NCBI GenBank assembly: GCA_004380135.1
Contig: QXCR01000110.1
Coordinates: forward strand, 36,199-100,198
DNA: 64,000 nucleotides
Direction of reading: 5' to 3'
Origin: Stemphylium vesicarium
Lineage: Eukaryota; Ascomycota; Dothideomycetes; Pleosporales; Pleosporaceae
Part shown: positions 1 through 10,923 of the stretch, in pieces
Layout of the letters: each line of letters opens with the position of its first letter
Position numbering within the stretch: position 1 is the stretch's first letter
Notes under the pieces: model-generated
What the model saw: only the letters and a program-made list of their open reading frames with translations
Databases searched by the model: none
Told to the model about the DNA's origin: nothing
Made by a program: the position numbers and the translations under genes

Positions 1-3000
1 ACAAGGCAATGTCTATGGTGAGCGTTCACTAGGCATAAAAGCACTAAGCTCGATAGCCGCTTGTTCCATCCCACAATTACAGAAGTAATTGCACGTTCTA
101 CTTTCTGGTTTGGGTTAAAATCATTGCCTACTCCGCACTGTAGTTGAATAAGGGCCGATCAAGTGCAGCAGTTAGCAACCGCCATATCCGCTCTCTTTGA
201 AATTCGAAAAACGACCCCACTCATCGAACATAATACCGCGTCTGCCGAACTGCTGACGTGTCTCTGGTTCGACACTGGTTAGGTTCAACACCAATCTTCC
301 GCCCCCAACTGCAGATAGCGAGTCGAGAAAGCGGCCGTACAGTTCATCATCAAGCATGTTTTGCACCGTTTAGTCGACATCCGAGTCTGCAGAACGAGAT
401 CAGGCCAAGCCTTCCACCGATCAGACAGGGTTAAGACGTTGTGCTCCTTAGGTATAGCAGATGCTTCAGATCCGCGGGTCTTAGGTACCAGCTACCAGAT
501 TGAAGAAACATTTACCTTGCGTGCTAGGATGATATGCTCAGCCATATACAACGCGAGGCCTGCAGAGTAATGGGGCCGGTTTATGAGAGTAAGGCCTCGC
601 ATAGACGGCCGCATGTAATCGCGTGAGGTGGGCTTACTACACGAATGCGACGACTGGGTCTCCAGGGCTTCGACTAAGCGCCCTTTGCAGGTTGCACGGA
701 AAGAGAGGGTATCACTATTGCTTGATCAATGAAAATTAGCCTCTTTCCTCTCGAGTGTTGTTCCTGGCAAAAAAAGTGTCTGGTGTCACTACTCAGATGT
801 CCTGGGTCGGTAAAAGCGAAGATCAACATGTCAGCATTCAACCACGCATCTACTTTTTCGCCATCGCAAACTCGCCTAGATCTGAACCCTGATTTCCTTG
901 ACATTCGACATGGTACCATGCTCCACTCTTAATGACCCTCCCACCTGGAGAGCTACAACACGATGCTCAACAAAGGCAACTTGTTAACACAACGGCTGTT
1001 ACCGCGCTTACAGGCCCATTATATTTGCCCCCTCATTTCTGCCTCCACCACCCGCTAACCCTGCACGCTGACCCGGTCGTGTGGCTCAAGGTTCATCTAG
1101 GCGCGTTAAACGGTGAGCCAAACGCAAATGAATGTACGCGGGCGATGCTGACTGGATGGAACAACGATTAATGTAGAAAATCAGAGCCGACGCTACCAAC
1201 CGTGGATTCGAATCGACATGCGAGTTGGGCAGCAATAAACAAGTCCACGATTCGGCATTTTGGAGGATCCCGTGGGCATGGCGACATGTCGCATGATCAA
1301 GAGATCTTGCTTGCTGCAGAGTTGGGGGAGAAATCTCCCGAGGCTGTGCATGTGTAGGTGGTAGGAGGCAGTGGGTGTAAGACAAGTAGGTAGGTACCCT
1401 GCTCGACTTGGCAAGCCTAAACGTCATTCTCTCAACGACCATGTAAGTCTGCTTAATAACCGTAACTCAATTCTCATCAAACCGGTCAACGGTCCTCCGT
1501 ACATGCCAATGGAAATTGAGTTCCGTTGAGCGCGTATTGACATGGTTTCTGGTTCTATGATCTCATGTGCGCGTTCTTGTATGCGCGCAATTGCATGTCA
1601 CATTGCATTACTCCACTTTATACTTTGCAGTGACACCACTATTCCTGAGAAACTTTTGGCCTAGATTTTGGTGGAGTCGAGATTGACTTATTTCTTCAGG
1701 CGACCATGGCTGAGGGATTGGGGATATCGCGTATCGAGAAAAAGACAAGTACCAGTACAGTGGAGTGGGGGCGTCAAGGCTATGAACTATTGAACATGTT
1801 CACCCACTTATTTAGCCCCCCAGTGAAGATCTCACCCGCATCAAGGCAGTACCACACGAGACACATAATCGAATTGCTCTAGGCTTTCGCCTTATGCAGC
1901 TGCACAAGTTCTGGGGCAACTTACTGACCACATTCTGCTTTTGTATCACAACCCGCCCTGGTAGTCTTTCTTGGCTAGCCACCATCCTTTGTAAACCCAC
2001 GTAAGAACTAGAGAGCCGTACCGTCGCCCGATGCCGACGGTTACTTCCAAGGGTGGATGGAACGGCCACGGCCCGTAGCCGGTGTAGAGAATAAAACAGG
2101 GCGTTTTGTACCGCGTGCCTTCATACCACACTCGCTCAGCAGACCAGTGGTGCTCGCATCTTGATCGGTGATCTCGTGCGTTCGTACTGGATGCTTATAC
2201 ACTAGCGTTTTACTCGAGACCGATCACGGTGTAAAGTCTCGAGCATATGTATGCTAGAGTCTGCGTAGCCGCTTATTGTAGTTGTACAGATAGCAAATAA
2301 CATTGTCTGCAACGAACTCCTTTTGAGCTAACGCTCGTGCAGCAACTAGCAGAAGGAACAGCGGCGCGTTTCGCTTAGTTTTCCCCTCCAAAGCCACGTT
2401 CACGAGGCTTACCCGGTTTTGTACAAGAAGGCGGCAGTACTCGAATTGTCAAACTTCCGCGTTAATCGATTTGGTGAACTAAGCGTGCGGGCTGGGGTGA
2501 CGCTACACCATAACTACCGGATTATGCGTAAGCCGCCATTGCCGCTGTCCAACAGGATGGTCGCATCCCGAGCCGCGGAGCTAGCCCTCGGTATGCCGAT
2601 GTAAGACAATACCTGGTTTCGGCAAGATCATCCAGTGACATTCGAGATGGCGGAATGTCGGTGTGCGGTAGTGATAGGATCCTGCCGAGTGGCTTTTTGT
2701 TCAGCCGAGACACCATCCCACGTCAATGAAGACGTCGGATTTGGTCTGTCGCGCTTCTGTCGGAACTCGGTCATTCCCTGCTTTCCATGTTTAGAGATGA
2801 AACGATGGATGCGCAGACTCCCGACCAAGAACGTGTATGGTAGAGACTCAGCGCTCGGGGTTTTAACAAGATGGGTATTTCAAGAACAGAACAAACGTAT
2901 AAGAGCATCCGCATGTCGTGCTCTATATTTATGCGGACCCCCAAAAATAGTGGCAAATGTAATATCATCCAAAGATACGATTAAAAAATGGGTAATAAGA

Positions 3001-3462
3001 TTCATCCGTTACGCAAGAGTAATGCATATCTCGTTCGGGCCCAAGGTTGGAAGTCAGAGCCGTTGATGCCAAATTCGCACGATCGAGCAAACCCATGCTG
3101 CATGTATATCGATCCTTCTCGGACGGCTTCCTCATGAGATTTGCTCGTCCGTGAGACGCGCACTCCATCTCTTTGGGCTAATCGCCAAACTCCAAACGGC
3201 CAAAGATCCGGAAACTTTTGCATGAAAGGCATATATGGAAGAAGATTAAATATTAGCCGTCATTGCCGCATAATGTGCGCAAATTTCGCCCCATATGAAG
3301 GATCCCTTCTCAAATGATTGGACTTCCATAGGGCAGAGGCGTTTGAAAACGTCGTGATGCTGTCAACGGCTGGCGAACGGGTCGGGTAGTAACGGGGTAT
3401 ATGTCGACCAAAGTATGAAGCGGGCGGCGCAGCGACGTGTGTCGGTATCAAAGGCCGATCGT
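1..3462. other. Gene-poor region, no supportable gene
   Basis: I found no gene that can be defended here. Only short open frames exist on both strands; the longest is 143 codons at 2635-3066 (+) with no recognisable motif. A 64-codon frame at 172-366 (-) and a short protein-like stretch just upstream of it (about 510-602, minus strand) could be exons of one gene reaching towards the left part of the window, but I could not join them in phase. Base composition is balanced rather than AT-rich, so this is not an obviously RIP-degraded repeat block. Confidence 0.5.
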
Positions 3463-4621
3463 CTATTCCCTCTTCCCGTTGATGGCCTTGAGTTCAACTT
3501 CGCTGTCATTGCGTTAGTCTATCTGATTTGATGTTCGAGCAATTCTTCCGCGTTGGCTGACATGGGGGAAGGGACGGGAAGTGAGCTGTGCGTTGGTCAC
3601 GCCAATACCACCAACGCTGAGCACACCAAAGAGAAAAGGCCGGCTCCAGCGCAGTGTGACCCTTTCCAATATTGATGAAGAGGTTGAATACTTACAAGAT
3701 CAATTTCGCATTCGCTGGGATGTGCCCGGGAAAGCCACTGTTTTCAGGACAGTCAGCGATTGCGCCACGTCATCTTATCAGATCGTCGTCCTTCGGGAAG
3801 ATGCGTTGGAAGCTGCTGACATCCGTGTCGCACCAGATTGGCGGCTGCAGCGGCAGGATCGTTCGAAATTCGGAGAGCAATGAGCGGTTCAAGCCCAATC
3901 CGGTTTCGGAGCGTCGTGGCCTGTACTGACCCCTACTCCAGCCGTGAAGTTGGGCCGCACGTTCCTCTCCACGGCCGTAGGTACTCTCCGAGAGCTTATT
4001 GTCCAGTGCGGTCCCGATCATGAAGTAAGAAAGTGTCTGGCTTCACTTACCGAGTGCCGTAAGCATAGTCACTGTGTCGCGTGTAATGTTAGCAAAAGCT
4101 GTGCAATTGAGGGGTTGTTCAATCGGGACGGCCACTTACGGCGTTATTATCAGAGTCGCTATCTCCCCCAAGGACATGGGTGGGATGTCTTCAGACCCCA
4201 GAATCCCCTCGTCCCAACCTGTGCATGAGTGTCAGTCGATGTACACGCTTCCAGAGTTGCGAACTGCATATGCAGTAGGAACGGAACGGGCTGGATTGGG
4301 CTGCAAAGAGCATACCTCGGATGACCCGACCTGCGCCGATCGGAGTCGTGAGGTCGCCTCGATCCAAGGATGAATCAAACCTAAGATCCGGTCAGTATGA
4401 CGGTTTACAATACGTCAAAGTAACCGCATTGCCAATCCACATACTGTGTGCCTTTGTTGTCTGGTGCATCATCATCGAATAGCCATCCTGTATCTCTAGT
4501 CAGATTGGGTCATTTGATGAAGAGGGGTCGTAGTACCTGTGTATTCAACGGAGATCTCGTCATGTTTCCTGGGGAAGTCCGTGCCATTGCCTGGTCTTGA
4601 AATGATTTTCTCGACGCCCAT
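3463..4621 (-). CDS. FPR1: FKBP-type peptidyl-prolyl cis-trans isomerase (FKBP12-like), 7 exons
   Basis: Prolyl isomerase of the FK506-binding family, expected to be cytosolic and to catalyse cis-trans isomerisation of Xaa-Pro bonds. Exons on the minus strand are 4621-4537, 4487-4445, 4380-4316, 4218-4140, 4071-4051, 3737-3696 and 3502-3463. All six introns are GT..AG and the exon sum is 375 bp, giving 124 aa from an ATG at 4621. Visible family marks are YTGW near the first splice, FDSS after exon 2, the VIRGW core, DYAYG, GFPGHIPANA and a final EVELK strand; these carry most residues that line the drug-binding and active pocket. Two oddities: a five-residue insertion between GWDEG and MSLGE compared with human FKBP12, and one intron of 313 bp (3738-4050) when the others are 49-193 bp. 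The exons are tiny (21-85 bp), which explains why no long open frame marks the gene. The family call is secure; small shifts of splice sites are possible. Confidence 0.88.
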
Positions 4622-6763
4622 GGTGAAGGGGATGTGCTGTGTCTGCGTGTCGCGTCGAATGTAGAAAGATGTCAGGGTCGCAGCTATTAGTGTGCTAGGG
4701 AGATGACTCCGTAGGTGATGGGCGGGAGGCGGATGCAGGTAGAAAAGCAGCTAGAAGATTGTAAAACGGAGAGGTACGTTAGGACGCAGACGAACCCCAG
4801 GTTTTAATAGTGAAAGCGTGGTGGTGCTTGGAGCAAGAGGCTTTGTGTATGCTATGGCAGAAGCTTAGACTTCAATGGTCTTTGCTTTCACAAAAAAAGC
4901 AGACCGGGGGATTTACTGCAAAAGCTGTGTGACAGATTGGTCTGTTCCGAGGCGTCAGGCATATCCTTTAGCCCCCCTCGCATACGCATCCGTTCCACGT
5001 CTTTGGCTCCAAGGTAATTGCGGGCTACAGACCACAGCCGCCATCAAAACCTGCCCGTCTCCCGGGGAATCCTGCCCGACGCTCAGGCCGTTTTGGATGT
5101 CAGAAGTAAGGTTGGTCTAGCCCTTCAATTCCGTTCGTCATCTGCAAGATCCCAGCTGACACGCGATTGGTGCTCCACTATTAACATGGTCGAAGGTTGT
5201 ACCCGTACTAAACTTTCCCGCGACTACCGAGCGGCATGCAAACTTCCAACACCGCTGTTTGTTCTTTGACGATGCGGCTGACTCCCCAGCCGAGAAAAAT
5301 GTAGCTTTAATTTGATTTTGATACGTGGTAGGATCGAAAGGTAATTGACAGTATGTAATCACTTTGCAGTTGTTGGCAGCAAAACGAAGCAAAGTGGGAT
5401 AAAGAGTGGCGCGGGGTGCGAGGTACCTAGGCAGGTCGTCCAGCTCGCAAAATGCGGTGACCCCCATCACGAACAGGCCCATTAGCACGATGAATGCACG
5501 GCGCTGTTGTAAAACCTTAATCCCGTAGGAAAGAGCGGAATGCGCAAATAAGCCGGACCTCTATTTCGTCAAAAGTCGCACGACAAGAGTAAAAAGGAAA
5601 AGCGCTCCTTGAGGCCGTAGGGCTCGGTCTTGTCGAATCCGACAGCAGCGCCGTGCACACACCATCATATGTACCCTTACATACAATTTGATTCGGCAAT
5701 ACCCTAAGGTCCGAATGTCCTAGTTGATATGGTGCTTATGTAGGGGCGCAGTACTTCCCGATTACCTCTGCTCCGAGGGAGTAATTGGCTGGTGTAAGAA
5801 ATCACAGCCGACAAGGTTCACTTGCATAGGGAAATGCAGGACCGTTCGAGAAAAGCAACGTTCGGTCCTTCAAGGACATGCACCGGCTGAAGCCGCATGG
5901 CCGCGGTTTCAGATATTCAGCCTTCATTCCTGCATTTGTTGTACCTGGAAGTCAGACATTGGCCCAGCGTCATGATTGCGACCACAATCCCACACGGCGC
6001 AAACAGAAAAACCATCTCTCGGACATGTAACAGGTGGATCCAAGAGCCTTCCCATTAACTCAGCTTCCAAGTCGAATATGGTTTGCCAATCAGAGTGGAT
6101 GCGGCAACACATCCGATTGCCGTACGATGCTAGACCCACCCGGGGAACAACAGTGTTCGTTGCGGTCGCTGTATTTCAGCCAAATGCGGAGCTCCTGGCT
6201 ATCGTGCTTCTCGCGGCAAACGCAAAAATTCATATCCCAGGACACCAAAGCGCAAGTGGCGTGGGGCTAAAGAGCAAATCCCATACCCTTACACGTGGTT
6301 TTTTGACCGTGCTTCAGCTATTGTTTTTCAGACCATCAGCTAACCTGTGGAAAAGACGATCGCGAGCCCTGTGCGCTGAGCTGGGAGCCCAGCGACACGG
6401 TCTGGGAGCGTTCTACTTGTTCGTATTGGTTAGAACAAGTGCGCTTGCAGCGGCGGCTGAGTCGTGGAGCTGTGATCACCCCCACGCATCTGGAGTGCAG
6501 CATCGTGATGATATGGCACGTGGCCAGGCTGAATCAGTGGTCTAAACTATACCGCTTGGAGGGCACGATACCAGCGGTCATTTATCTCCATGTCATTGAC
6601 GTCCACTAAGGCAATGCGCGCGGCTGCATGTAGGTGACCCAAGCGACCGTTACAGAAAGTTCTACGATGATATTGCTCCGGTTGTTAGACCCGACAACGT
6701 TCAGCAGGGCGTTCGTCAGTGGCGCACCCGACTACCGAAGGGTTGCCCATGACGAAGCTAACC
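4622..6763. other. Intergenic region, no supportable gene
   Basis: This holds the upstream side of the FKBP gene and the downstream side of the histidinol phosphatase gene. Open frames of 116 codons (5138-5488, -) and 189 codons (5976-6545, +) exist but lack motifs, a plausible start context or flanking splice structure, so I do not call them. Because the neighbouring FKBP gene is built of very short exons, a further intron-rich gene cannot be excluded. Confidence 0.45.
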
Positions 6764-7745
6764 TCAGCCCAGATTGACCCAGAAGGGCAACTGCGCCAGG
6801 TCGGTTAAAGTGATGCTAGAGAAGCCTGCATTGGGAAAGCGGCTGTCCTTGCGTTCTCCGGCCCGGTCAGCGTAATGGATCCGGTCAATCCCTGCCGTCT
6901 TGACAAAGGCCAGTAGTCGCGCATAGTTTGTACCTATCTGATCGATTCCATGGCTGTCGTCAGACATGACGAAACCGCCTCCCATGCGAAGAAACATCTA
7001 TGACATAAGTCAGTACGGCTGAGGCCGAGCTCGGGCATATAGCGGTGTGACTGACCTGACATATGGGCAAGCACGGGTATGGCTCGGCCAAACCTTTGCG
7101 CAACCCGGCTGAGTTCAACTCAAGCAGACCGCCATATGAGGCAATGTATTCCAGGTTACGTTGTATCTTGTCCCAAACACCAGCCATGCCCTTGAACCGC
7201 GTGTCACGATGATCGCTCAGCAGGCGAATGAGATCGAGGTGGCCGACGACTGGTGGCCGCAGCTCCTGAAGCATTTCAAATTGAGCATCGAAGTAATCTT
7301 CGAACAGCCTCTCGTCGGTGCCGCCTGCTTGGTCTCTAGCTTGTTCATACATGGCGCGGTCGTAGTCGATGGGTATTGTATGCGCATGATGGACAGAGCC
7401 CATGAAGAAGTCAAACGTGTATTTGTCGAGGATGCTCCGGATGAGCTGAAGCGTGGAAGGACGTATGTATTCGGTTTCGAAGCCAATTAGGAGCTGGATC
7501 TGGCTCGAGTATGCATCTCTGAGACGATGCGCTTCTACGATGAAGTCGTCGAACAACTTTGCGAGGCTCTCGACAGTATGCGACTCAGCCTCCTCGGGAT
7601 AGAAGTCTTCGAGTGGCCTGGGCATATGCTCTGTGAGCGCGAAGGTATGAAAGCCTTTGGCTATTGCTGCCTGGACGACTTCTTCGAGTGTGTCGTTTGC
7701 ATGGCCGCAAAATTGGCCCGAGTGGCTATGATGAGAGTAGGGCAT
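6764..7745 (-). CDS. HIS2: Histidinol-phosphatase (PHP family)
   Basis: Converts L-histidinol phosphate to L-histidinol, the penultimate step of histidine biosynthesis, in the cytosol. Exons are 7745-7056 and 6997-6764 with a 58-bp intron (6998-7055), giving 307 aa. The ATG at 7745 is chosen because it opens directly into the metal-binding PHP motif SHHSHSGQFCGH (residues 4-15), as in yeast His2. Further family marks are LTEHMPRP, GSVHHAH, GHLDLIRL and, in exon 2, SDDSHG. The length fits the fungal enzyme. It lies head to head with the gamma-glutamylcyclotransferase gene about 1 kb away. The family call is strong. Confidence 0.92.
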
Positions 7746-8334
7746 GTTGAGGTAGCTGCTCGACTCGTGTATCGCGCAATGTATCGCGGGTAGGTGTAGC
7801 AAGGCGGGAAGACGTCGAATGAGTCAAAGTCCGGAGTGGGGTACGTTCTCTCAGTAACGCCGTCAGACTACGGACTGCGCAAGGCTGCAGTTGAGGAGTA
7901 AAGAGCGACAGGTGTATGCATTTCACAGACTGGCTGCGTAGTTGCCGCCCGCGTCGCCGCTTCCAAAAATTAGCTGGGAACGCGAGGAACGTGATGTAAC
8001 GCTCCGACCGGTTAGCCAGCTTTACTTGGCCTAGTGTACCGTATATTCATTCATAATTGAACATGTATCTTGGCCCCGCGCGTGGTTCTGAATTCTTGAC
8101 ACTCTCACGATCCGCGACTGCTTCATAGAGTTTAGTCGCTTCAATATTTAGTTTGGATCTTAGATGTCTCCACGTAACCGCCGTGCTCGTGACTCCGCAA
8201 CGCCGAATCAGCACATCTAAACATATCATCACTTTTTGCCAACTATCTCTCTTTGTACATCATTTCCAAGTAGTTGGTACAAACATACCTGCAACGTTGC
8301 TAAAACTTGCACCAATACTGACGGGGTATCACTA

Positions 8335-8344
8335 TACCTAGGTA
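8335..8344. repeat. TACCTAGGTA palindrome, copy 1
   Basis: A perfect 10-bp palindrome. The same 10-mer recurs at 44702-44711 and 45415-45424, all in non-coding DNA. Its function is unknown. Confidence 0.5.
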
Positions 8345-8621
8345 CGCTGTCGGACATACTTTTCGAATTACTACTAGAGTAGGAGTGACGGCAGAGTATG
8401 GGACAGCAGTTTAACGAGTAGAGTACAATCATTTGAAAAGGGTGCAAGAAGTAAAACTGAACAGCTCAAAAGGGCTGAAGGATAGGAAAGAGCGGTAGCG
8501 AAGGCACAAAAAAAGCTCGCCGAATCCCAACATACAATCCTTCTCTTAACCGTGTCGGCTACACTGTCAGCTCGCTCCATCACCCAGACGAGACAAACAG
8601 AAAGAATTACAAGCACACTAC

Positions 8622-8687
8622 AAGAAGAAGAAGAAGAAGAAGAAGAAGAAGAAGAAGAAGAAGAAGAAGAAGAAGAAGAAGAAGAAG
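8622..8687 (+). repeat. (AAG)22 microsatellite
   Basis: Twenty-two uninterrupted AAG units on the plus strand, a purine-only tract. It sits just upstream of the gamma-glutamylcyclotransferase start and probably lies in its promoter or 5' leader. Tracts of this length usually vary in copy number between strains; that is family knowledge, not seen here. Confidence 0.97.
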
Positions 8688-8798
8688 AGAAATCGTCCGG
8701 ATTAGAAAGTTCAGGAAATCACACCATCTAAAACAACCCACACAAGCGTGTCAGCACCTCAACACCGCATGCCCTCACGTCGAAACAAAGGAAAGAAA

Positions 8799-9401
8799 AT
8801 GTCTACATCCACATCCACATCCACGCCAACGCTCTACTTCGGCTACGGCTCCAACCTCTGGCTCCACCAAATGGCCACGCGCTGCCCAACATCGCAGTAC
8901 CAGGGTATTGCCCGCCTTGCAGGCTACAAATGGCTCATCAACGACCGGGGCTACGCAAACGTCGTCGAAACCCGCAACGACAAAGACAAAGTCTATGGCC
9001 TCGTCTACATCCTCTCATCCCTCGACGAATCGCGCCTCGACAAGAACGAAGGCGTGCCGTATGCGTACACGAAAGAGATGCTAGATTGCACTTTCTGGGC
9101 CGCAGATGGGAACTCACCGGGGAGGAAAATTGATACCACGAAGCCGCCTACGGCAACGCATAAGTCTATGCTTGTGTATATTGATCGGAAGCGCGTTGAG
9201 CCTGCGACACCGCGGGATGAGTATGTGTATAGGATGAATCGCGGGATAGAGGATGCGGTCAAGTGTGGGGTGCCGGAGAGCTATGTGAGGGATGTGATGA
9301 GGGTGTATATTCTGGCTGATGAGGAGGGGGAGAGGGAGAAAATGGCCGAGTTTGCGAGGGGACAGGCGGCCGAGTTTAGGGATGAGAGTGGGGTGTTTTA
9401 G
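8799..9401 (+). CDS. Gamma-glutamylcyclotransferase (GGCT-like)
   Basis: Predicted to release 5-oxoproline from gamma-glutamyl amino acids in glutathione turnover, in the cytosol. It is a single exon of 200 aa from the ATG at 8799; an in-frame ATG at 8769 would add ten residues. I prefer 8799 for its better context (A at -3) and because the fold begins soon after. The substrate-binding loop YFGYGSNLW is at residues 11-19, and the NEGV motif holds the glutamate that matches the catalytic Glu of human GGCT. A run of ACATCC units encodes a Ser-Thr repeat at the N-terminus. It could be another member of the cyclotransferase superfamily, but this spacing of the two motifs fits GGCT best. Confidence 0.85.
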   Translation: MSTSTSTSTPTLYFGYGSNLWLHQMATRCPTSQYQGIARLAGYKWLINDRGYANVVETRNDKDKVYGLVYILSSLDESRLDKNEGVPYAYTKEMLDCTFWAADGNSPGRKIDTTKPPTATHKSMLVYIDRKRVEPATPRDEYVYRMNRGIEDAVKCGVPESYVRDVMRVYILADEEGEREKMAEFARGQAAEFRDESGVF

Positions 9402-9735
9402 TCAAGGATGGAGTGGGCGTGATGAACACATGTGTGAAAGAGAAGAAGCAATTCATTCAACCTGATTCTTATAATAGGTATGTTCAACTAGCAATGAAAA
9501 CCCGATTGAAAGAAGAAAACATCCACAAGTGTTATCAATGCAATCAATGTAGCCATACCGAGGCCGATCCGTCAAGAACAAGCGTGTTGCTTCACTACCA
9601 AAGTCAAGCTCACACACTAATGTTTATCTGCACTCTCTCCCGTCGTCGGGGTCTCGGCGTCGGAGTCACTCTACAGCTCCTCGCGAGCCCTTCGGTAGCT
9701 AGCCTATCACCAACAAAGCATCAGTTGACCGCAAC
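9402..9735. other. Convergent intergenic gap
   Basis: 334 bp between two tail-to-tail genes. It presumably holds both 3' untranslated regions; I see nothing else. Confidence 0.7.
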
Positions 9736-10923
9736 CTAAAAGTCAGACGACTGATGTCTACGCACCTCCTGTTCAACCTGCAGCTGCTCGACAACAGGAG
9801 CCAACTCTGACAGGATCTCGTATGCCTTTTTGTGGTATTCGAGTTGTGCGGCGATGAGGTCGGCGAGGTTGCGGAGGGGCTCGGGCGTATCGAGAACATT
9901 CTTCATGACACCGACAGCCTCTTCAGTCTGGCCAACAAATTCGTCTTCGGCCTGCTCAATCTTTGCTCGCGCCTCTTCGCTAATGTCATCGTCCATGCCG
10001 TCCTTCTTGGCGGGTTGGCCAGGCAGAGAGAAAGCAGGACCCCTAGCGTTAGCCTTTGTCGCATCAAGACTCAGCCTTGAGTTCTCAACTGCCTTGCGAG
10101 CCCGCGTGGCAAACTGGATGTTTGTGTTGAGCGTGGTACTCCAGCCAGACAAGAAGCGGCTCTGGATCTGAGCGTCTTGTGCCAGGCGCGCCTCGCCGAC
10201 CTTTTCGCTGGCAATGGCGTACTTCTCAAGGCCAGTCGCGAGCGGGTCCTCGCTGGAAGATGTTTGCTCCGAGGTGAGCATGTGCGAGGCATTGAGGGCG
10301 GCGCGGGCAACGGCATGGCTGAAGGTCTTGGGCTGCGGCTTGGCCGACGGAGGGGCAGTGAGGGCAGCCTGTGCTTCGGCGGGGGAGGTGGCGCTCGAGA
10401 GGAGGTTGACCTTTTCCGATACGGTGCGGCCGAGGTCGTTGAAGGACTCGCGAATGTTGGCTGGGTAGTCGTAGGCTTCGTTGGCGTATTGCGAGCTAAA
10501 CTGTCAGACGGAAGCAATCTAGGCGTGGATACAGAGTCTCGTACGTGACCTGGAGCATGGTCGTGTGCACCTTCTTCAGCGCATCCACACGCTTCTCGAG
10601 CTCAATGTAGTCGGGAGGGAGTTGAGTCTGCCACGGCACATGTTAACTTCTCTCCTGCGGCTGCGCGGATGCCCTCGTGATATTGCAGGAACCCCGTTGG
10701 AGTGTTTCGCACCTTGTCCTCGACATTGCCGACCTGTTCCTTGACATACTGCTGTGTCCTCGCCGCCCAGGGGGTGAAGGAAGCGCTGTAGCAGCCATGT
10801 CAGCCTATCTGTCCCAAACCCAACGACGGCACCTCACGAGCACGCAGCTCAGCGTCTACCAAAGCGGGGGCCTACTTACGAAATGTTCTTTCCGAACGCC
10901 GAGATCTTGCCGAGGTTGTCCAT
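9736..10923 (-). CDS. GVP36: BAR-domain protein, Gvp36-like
   Basis: Membrane-curving BAR protein. Yeast Gvp36 acts at the Golgi and in endocytic traffic; here that role is inferred from family. Exons are 10923-10880, 10785-10713, 10627-10550 and 10500-9736, giving 319 aa, against about 326 in yeast. The ATG at 10923 begins MDNLGKISAFGKNIS, followed by FTPWAARTQQYVKEQ and then the long heptad-rich helices of the BAR fold (about residues 30-300, for example KRVDALKKVHTTMLQ). An Ala/Pro-rich insert interrupts the helices near residue 95. All introns are GT..AG, with lengths of 94, 85 and 49 bp. The call is firm at the family level. Confidence 0.86.

Larger units (their letters stand above)
7746..8798. 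other. Divergent intergenic region between HIS2 and the cyclotransferase gene
   Basis: This 1.05-kb region separates two head-to-head genes. It carries a perfect TACCTAGGTA palindrome at 8335-8344 and a long AAG microsatellite at 8622-8687 that lies about 110 bp before the downstream start codon. I see no gene in it. Confidence 0.7.

Noticed and set aside
1190..1215. tRNA-like TTCGAATCC element on the minus strand
   Set aside because: The flanking bases do not form a T-arm stem, and no matching A box or acceptor stem is found.
5976..6545. 189-codon open frame on the plus strand
   Set aside because: No domain, signal peptide or plausible codon pattern, and no splice-linked neighbours; an open frame of this size can occur by chance.
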